Part shown: positions 60,274 through 64,000 of the stretch, in pieces
How positions within the stretch are numbered: position 1 is the first letter of the stretch
Layout of the letters: each line of letters starts with the position of its first letter
DNA from: Branchiostoma belcheri
Taxonomy: Eukaryota > Chordata > Leptocardii > Amphioxiformes > Branchiostomatidae
Reading direction: 5' to 3'
Assembly (NCBI RefSeq): GCF_001625305.1
Contig: NW_017804509.1
Location: 1,037,909-1,101,908, forward strand
Length of the DNA stretch: 64,000 nucleotides
Position numbers and translations under genes: made by a program
The notes under the pieces: generated by a model
Databases searched by the model: none
What the model saw: only the letters and a program-made list of their open reading frames with translations
Told to the model about the DNA's origin: nothing

Positions 60274-60598
60274 TGCCATATATTCACCAGTCCCACGGTC
60301 GTGCATGGCATTGTGAAAACCAGCAGTGTTTGAGCTGACACCTCGTCTGGGCACTACTGCAAGTTTGAATTCTATTTACTTTCTGCAGCAGAGAATTTGA
60401 CTTGTTTTTATTCTTCTTGCCGTTGTCTTCACTGTACTTATCGTATTGATTATACTTCCTCTCAATAATTATACGATAGTGCTGTGTACCTATAAACCCA
60501 CATTTAGGTTCAGGTCCGTATTCAAGTCCAGAGGTTTAGGTTCAGTTCCGGACTTGTAAGTTACCATTTGCTTCATTTCCCGCCAGGTTTTCTCGAAG

Positions 60599-60970
60599 AT
60601 GTCGTCCAAGAAGCTGTTCCCAAACGGCGAGGCAGCTCCGGAAGGTTCTGTAGGTCGCCATGGAAACTGGCAAACCTTCGGAATCGTCCTGGCGCTGTCA
60701 GGACTTGCGGCTGTGGTGAGTTTCATCACCCTTCTGTTTATGGTGCGAGAGATGGCCACACTGCGGGAACAGCAAATGGCACTCCAGAAAGATCTGCGGG
60801 ATCAGCAAACGGCGCTCATGAGAGAAATACGGGATCAGCACACCGTGTTCCAGACAGATCAGCGGGAACACAAAACGGCGTTCCAGGAAGATCTGCGGGA
60901 AGAACTACACTACCTGAAGGATCAGGTGCTCCAGATGCAGTTGAAGCAAGAGAAGGAGGCTGAGGACAAT
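60599..60970 (+). CDS. Gene A exon 1
   Basis: 124 codons from MSSKKLFPNGEAAPEG to LKQEKEAEDN, donor GTAAGG, phase 0. Coiled-coil repeats QQMALQKDLRDQQTALM, REIRDQHTVFQTDQREH. Confidence 0.92.
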
Positions 60971-63575
60971 GTAAGGATGATTTTGTCCATTTTTTGTCCC
61001 TTTTTTCCAACGGTAACTATCATCATTGATTTGTAGATTGCTGTTGTTGTTTTCTCTCTCAAGAAATTAGAGCATCGAAACCTTTTTCTAAGCTATACTA
61101 CAGTTTATAAAAAAACATTGGAGCAAATATGTGAAGCTCAGGGTTGTAAAAAGGAGCCTTGTTGTGCTCTGAATTAGAAACAAGTAAATGTTCATCGTGA
61201 GTAAAGTAACTTTATGTGATTGTATCATTATAAGTAAGTATTCATTTTGAGTAAAGTACTTTTATGTTTTTGTGTTTTGTCATACTACAGTATAGAGCCT
61301 ATGGCAAAGCTTGGGACTGCTTGTTAACTGTAACGGGAAGATCATTGCCTTATAGGGGCCAGGTGGCTCAACTGACAATTGGCGACGGGATCACAGCGCC
61401 ACCTTTTGGAAAAGTGCGGAAGTGCACCGCAGATCCAAGAGGAACTCAGAGTCCAAGACTGTAGTCATCCTTGGAAAACGTTCAGGTAAATAAAGTTGGC
61501 TTGCCGGTCTGTCAGGTGTTTGATTAGGAATGCTCTTAGGCCACACCAATTTAATTTCTTGGTTAACGGATTTGCCCGCTTCATTTTTTTCTGATTTGCA
61601 AGAAAAAAAAATTCAGAATCAACTGCAAAATGCCCTGAACAGCTGAAAACAGCCCTTTTCTTCCTAGTTGTCACAGTTATTCCCTCTTTCAATGCAGTGG
61701 TATCATTTTAAAGTTAAAAATTCTTTGTTTAAATTTTTAACCAGCCTGGTGTGTTGACTTCATGGCTCCCATCATACCATTTTGGGCCATAATAGGATGC
61801 CTAGGCCTGTTTTGTTTTTTTCGCCCGCCCGCTCCATTATTTTTCTAGAACAATAATCCGTTAACCAAGAAATTAAATTGGTGTGGCCTTATCTGTAAGA
61901 AAAGTTCAAAACCTTGAAGAATAACTGAATAAATGTTTATCAAACCAACAGAGTTGGGATGTCTGTCAGGACCCCCCGCGAGTGATGGTCCTCCGCAGGT
62001 CACAACCCCAGCAGCCCCGACTGCTCCTCCGCAGGTCACAACCCCAGCAGCCCCGACTGCTCCTCCTGCAGGTGAGTTTTAGGGTCCGAGTTTCTCATGG
62101 TTCTGGTGCTACATGTGCAGGTCTTACAGCGACACAGCCATATCGTTTCCAGCTTGGTGCTTACACATTCTAGAATTTCATAGACAGATGACAGACATAT
62201 ACAAGCTTTACTGGTAACATTACCTTACATCATACAAACATTTTGATGTAATACAATGGCTTGTAGTTGTGACGCCTGTTTTGTTGTTGTTGCTATTTTC
62301 TTACTTGTCACCTATCTGTATCTGTATAGCTGGTATAACCGCCCTTCGGCATAACACACCAGCTTCTGTATCTGTATAGCTGGTATAACCGCTCTTCTGC
62401 GTAACACACCAGCTTCTGTATCTGTATAGCCAGTATAACCGCCCTTCGGCATAACACACCAGCTTCTGTATCTGTATAGCCGGTATAACCGCCCTTCAGT
62501 GTAACACAGCAGCTTCTGTATCTGTATAGCCGGTATAACCGCCATACGACGTAACACACCAGCTTCGCAGGCACGTGGCGCGGCGGCAGCTGGCTATATT
62601 ACACCGATCGACTTGTTACACCTAACCCTTGAACAGGGAACCCACTAGGCAACCTGGTTCAAAAAAGTATTTTGTACACTGCATCGTGACTCTGTCCCCT
62701 GCTACTTACCGTTTCCCAGATACAGACTGTGCTGCATTTAAAGCCGCCGGACACACGACCAGTGGAGTCTACACACTTGGCTCACCCCTGTCCGGTGTAA
62801 CGGTCTACTGTGACATGGATACAGCAGGTAGATATTGTTTTAAGGCAAATCATACATGTACATGTATGTACAATGTAATATACACAGGTATACATCAACT
62901 GCCAAAAGCAACACTAAAACTGAAATGTGGGGGAAAAAAGTCAACTGTGTTGTTGGTCAAATCCTTAGTTTCATGAGAAATCGCTCACTGAGTCGGTCTA
63001 TTCCAATCAACCTTTCCGGCAAAGCTAAGTTGAACACATTTTATGTTCTTACCAGGCAAACTGAGCACGTCGGCAGAACGTACTGCACCTGCACAAAACC
63101 TGTAATATATTTTGCTTAGCACTTCAGCAGAATGTCTCATATAAGGTTGTATTCGCGCATATAAGATCAACACTCCGTCTGTAGTTTCCAAATCTTATGT
63201 TGGAAAAAATATTGTCTGCAACAAGCAAAATGCTAATGCAACGTTGACCAAAAATCCAACGAAAAACGCGAAAAATCGGGCGCAGTACGTTCTGCCGACG
63301 TGCTGGTAAACTTTTTTTGATTGCTTTCAAAGAAATTATGATGATTGTTTTTCCACAGAAGGGGGCTGGACTGTGATCCAACGACGATTGGACGGGTCGG
63401 TTCCCTTCGACCGGACCTGGGAGGAGTACAAGCACGGGTTTGGGAACAAGAACGGGGAATACTGGCTTGGGAACGAGAACATCCACCTCCTGACCAATCA
63501 GAAGGACTATAGACTGCGGATCGAGCTGATGGGCTGGGATATGCAGACACGCTACGCGGAATACGACACTTTTAG
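60599..63575 (+). CDS. FIBCD1-like type II membrane protein with fibrinogen-related domain (gene A, 3' end outside window)
   Basis: Mirror-image partner of the minus-strand gene. Exons seen: 60599-60970, 61356-61485, 61952-62071, 62720-62827 and 63359-63575, with consistent phases; the last FReD exon lies beyond the right edge. Membrane segment about residues 27-49 (FGIVLALSGLAAVVSFITLL). A longer coiled coil than gene B (exon 1 is 124 codons against 109, the extra being DLRDQQTALMREI-type heptads). The stalk exon again has two PPQVTTPAAPTA units. FReD part: DTDCAAFKAAGHTTSGVYTL, GGWTVIQRRLDGSVPFDRTW. Expected role as for gene B: cell-surface glycan recognition (inference). Confidence 0.92.
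61356..61485 (+). CDS. Gene A exon 2: linker
   Basis: 130 nt after acceptor CCTTATAG; GPGGSTDNWRRDHSATFWKS ... KTVVILGKRS plus G, donor GTAAAT. A competing reading from the acceptor at 61290 hits TAG and is not conserved in frame with gene B. Confidence 0.75.
61539..61888. mobile_element. PIF/Harbinger-type MITE, copy 4
   Basis: Ends GGCCACACCAATTTAATTTC and AATTAAATTGGTGTGGCC; TTA at 61536-61538 and 61889-61891. The mirrored equivalent of copy 3. Confidence 0.86.
61952..62071 (+). CDS. Gene A exon 3: Pro/Thr stalk
   Basis: 120 nt; LGCLSGPPASDGPPQVTTPA, APTAPPQVTTPAAPTAPPA plus G; likely O-glycosylated (inference). Confidence 0.85.
62308..62635 (-). repeat. 50-bp LINE-tail units plus LINE 3' UTR piece
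   Basis: Five 50-bp units (62310-62560), then GCAGGCACGTGGCGCGGCGG and TTACACCGATCGACTTGTTA, as in other tails; the ORF2 end is absent. Confidence 0.85.
62720..62827 (+). CDS. Gene A exon 4: start of FReD
   Basis: 108 nt; D-TDCAAFKAAGHTTSGVYTLG, SPLSGVTVYCDMDTA plus G. Confidence 0.94.
63359..63575 (+). CDS. Gene A exon 5: FReD core
   Basis: 217 nt; E-GGWTVIQRRLDGSVPFDRTW, EEYKHGFGNKNGEYWLGNEN, IHLLTNQKDYRLRIELMGWD, MQTRYAEYDTF plus AG; donor GTTGGT. Confidence 0.95.
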
Positions 63576-63654
63576 GTTGGTGCTCCTCCTTCTAGTGACT
63601 ATTTGGAGCAGATATCAGGGTTTTCTCTAGAAAAATTTAGCATGAGGGAGCAGA

Positions 63655-64000
63655 TCAAAAGCATGGCAAGGAACGAAGTTCGGTGTGATATAGCTAGCTG
63701 CCGCCGCACCATGTGCCTGCGAAGCTGATGTGTTACGCTGAAGGGCGGTTATACCGGCTATACAGATACAGAAGCTGGTGTGTTACGCTGAAGGGCGGTT
63801 ATACCGGCTATACAGAAGCTGGTGTGTTACGCCGAAGGGCGGTTATACCGGCTATACAGATACAGAAGCTGGTGTGTTACGCTGAAGGGCGGTTATAGCG
63901 GCTATACAGATACAGAAGCTGGTGTGTTACGCCGAAGGGCGGTTATACCGGCTATACAGATACAGAAGCTGGTGTGTTACGCCGAAGGGCGGTTAGACCA
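63655..64000 (+). repeat. 50-bp LINE-tail units at window edge
   Basis: GAACGAAGTTCGGTGTGATA, AGCTGCCGCCGCACCATGTG, then six or more 50-bp units running off the window. It mirrors the tail in gene B intron 5. Confidence 0.88.

Larger units (their letters stand above)
58819..60598. promoter_or_regulatory. Shared divergent region between the two FIBCD1-like genes, partly palindromic
   Basis: Contains inverted pairs: 59401-59470 with 60285-60340 (TGTCAGCTCAAACACTGCTG) and 59545-59590 with 59955-60000 (AAGCCCTTAAAGTGG). The axis is near 59.77 kb. Both genes start from it. No TATA box was pinned down; the promoter role is inferred. Confidence 0.45.

Noticed and set aside
61264-61464. Plus-strand ORF with CLLTVTGRS...YRG, superficially kringle-like
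   Set aside because: The frame is broken by a 2-nt length difference in the mirrored copy, while the alternative frame from 61356 is conserved and fits the exon phases.

Overview
The window looks like cephalochordate (lancelet, Branchiostoma-type) nuclear DNA. Small, well-conserved exons with GT/AG borders are scattered through long introns full of minisatellites, foldback MITEs, LINE 3' ends and tRNA-derived SINEs. The proteins match chordate families, but the repeats are not vertebrate ones. The species call is inference from style and families; no search was possible.

Three protein-gene systems can be read. (1) About 0.27-24.65 kb, minus strand: the 5' part of a type IV diacylglycerol kinase (DGK zeta/iota type). 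Three alternative first exons (24.46-24.65, 7.60-7.80 and 1.56-1.66 kb) all end in the same codon phase and fit a shared second exon (827-941) and third exon (274-369). The rest of the gene lies left of the window. (2) 29.44-48.36 kb, minus strand: an apparently complete PDE9A-type cGMP phosphodiesterase of about 505 residues in 17 coding exons, with all metal-binding residues and the invariant glutamine. It carries a tandem pair of 87-nt exons separated by only 59 nt, which looks like a mutually exclusive pair. (3) 54.49-58.82 kb (minus) and 60.60 kb to beyond the right edge (plus): two head-to-head FIBCD1-like genes (type II membrane protein, coiled coil, Pro/Thr stalk, fibrinogen-like domain). 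They sit in an inverted duplication whose arms also share introns, a MITE and LINE tails. The minus copy is complete (406 residues); the plus copy loses its last exon at the window edge.

Between and inside the genes are tandem arrays of many periods (11 bp to about 120 bp). Several consist of repeated transcription-factor-like sites (CACGTG, X-box, YY1-like, TGACCT). A 50-bp minisatellite that also forms the tail of LINE 3' ends occurs at about nine places.

The most unusual pattern is that many exons of the DGK and PDE9A genes have partial copies of one splice edge (a few exon codons plus the donor or acceptor) repeated in the neighbouring intron. At some exons these copies have grown into tandem arrays. 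I call this splice-edge echoing. It ranges from one extra copy to about seven, and in one case has produced a full, usable duplicate exon.
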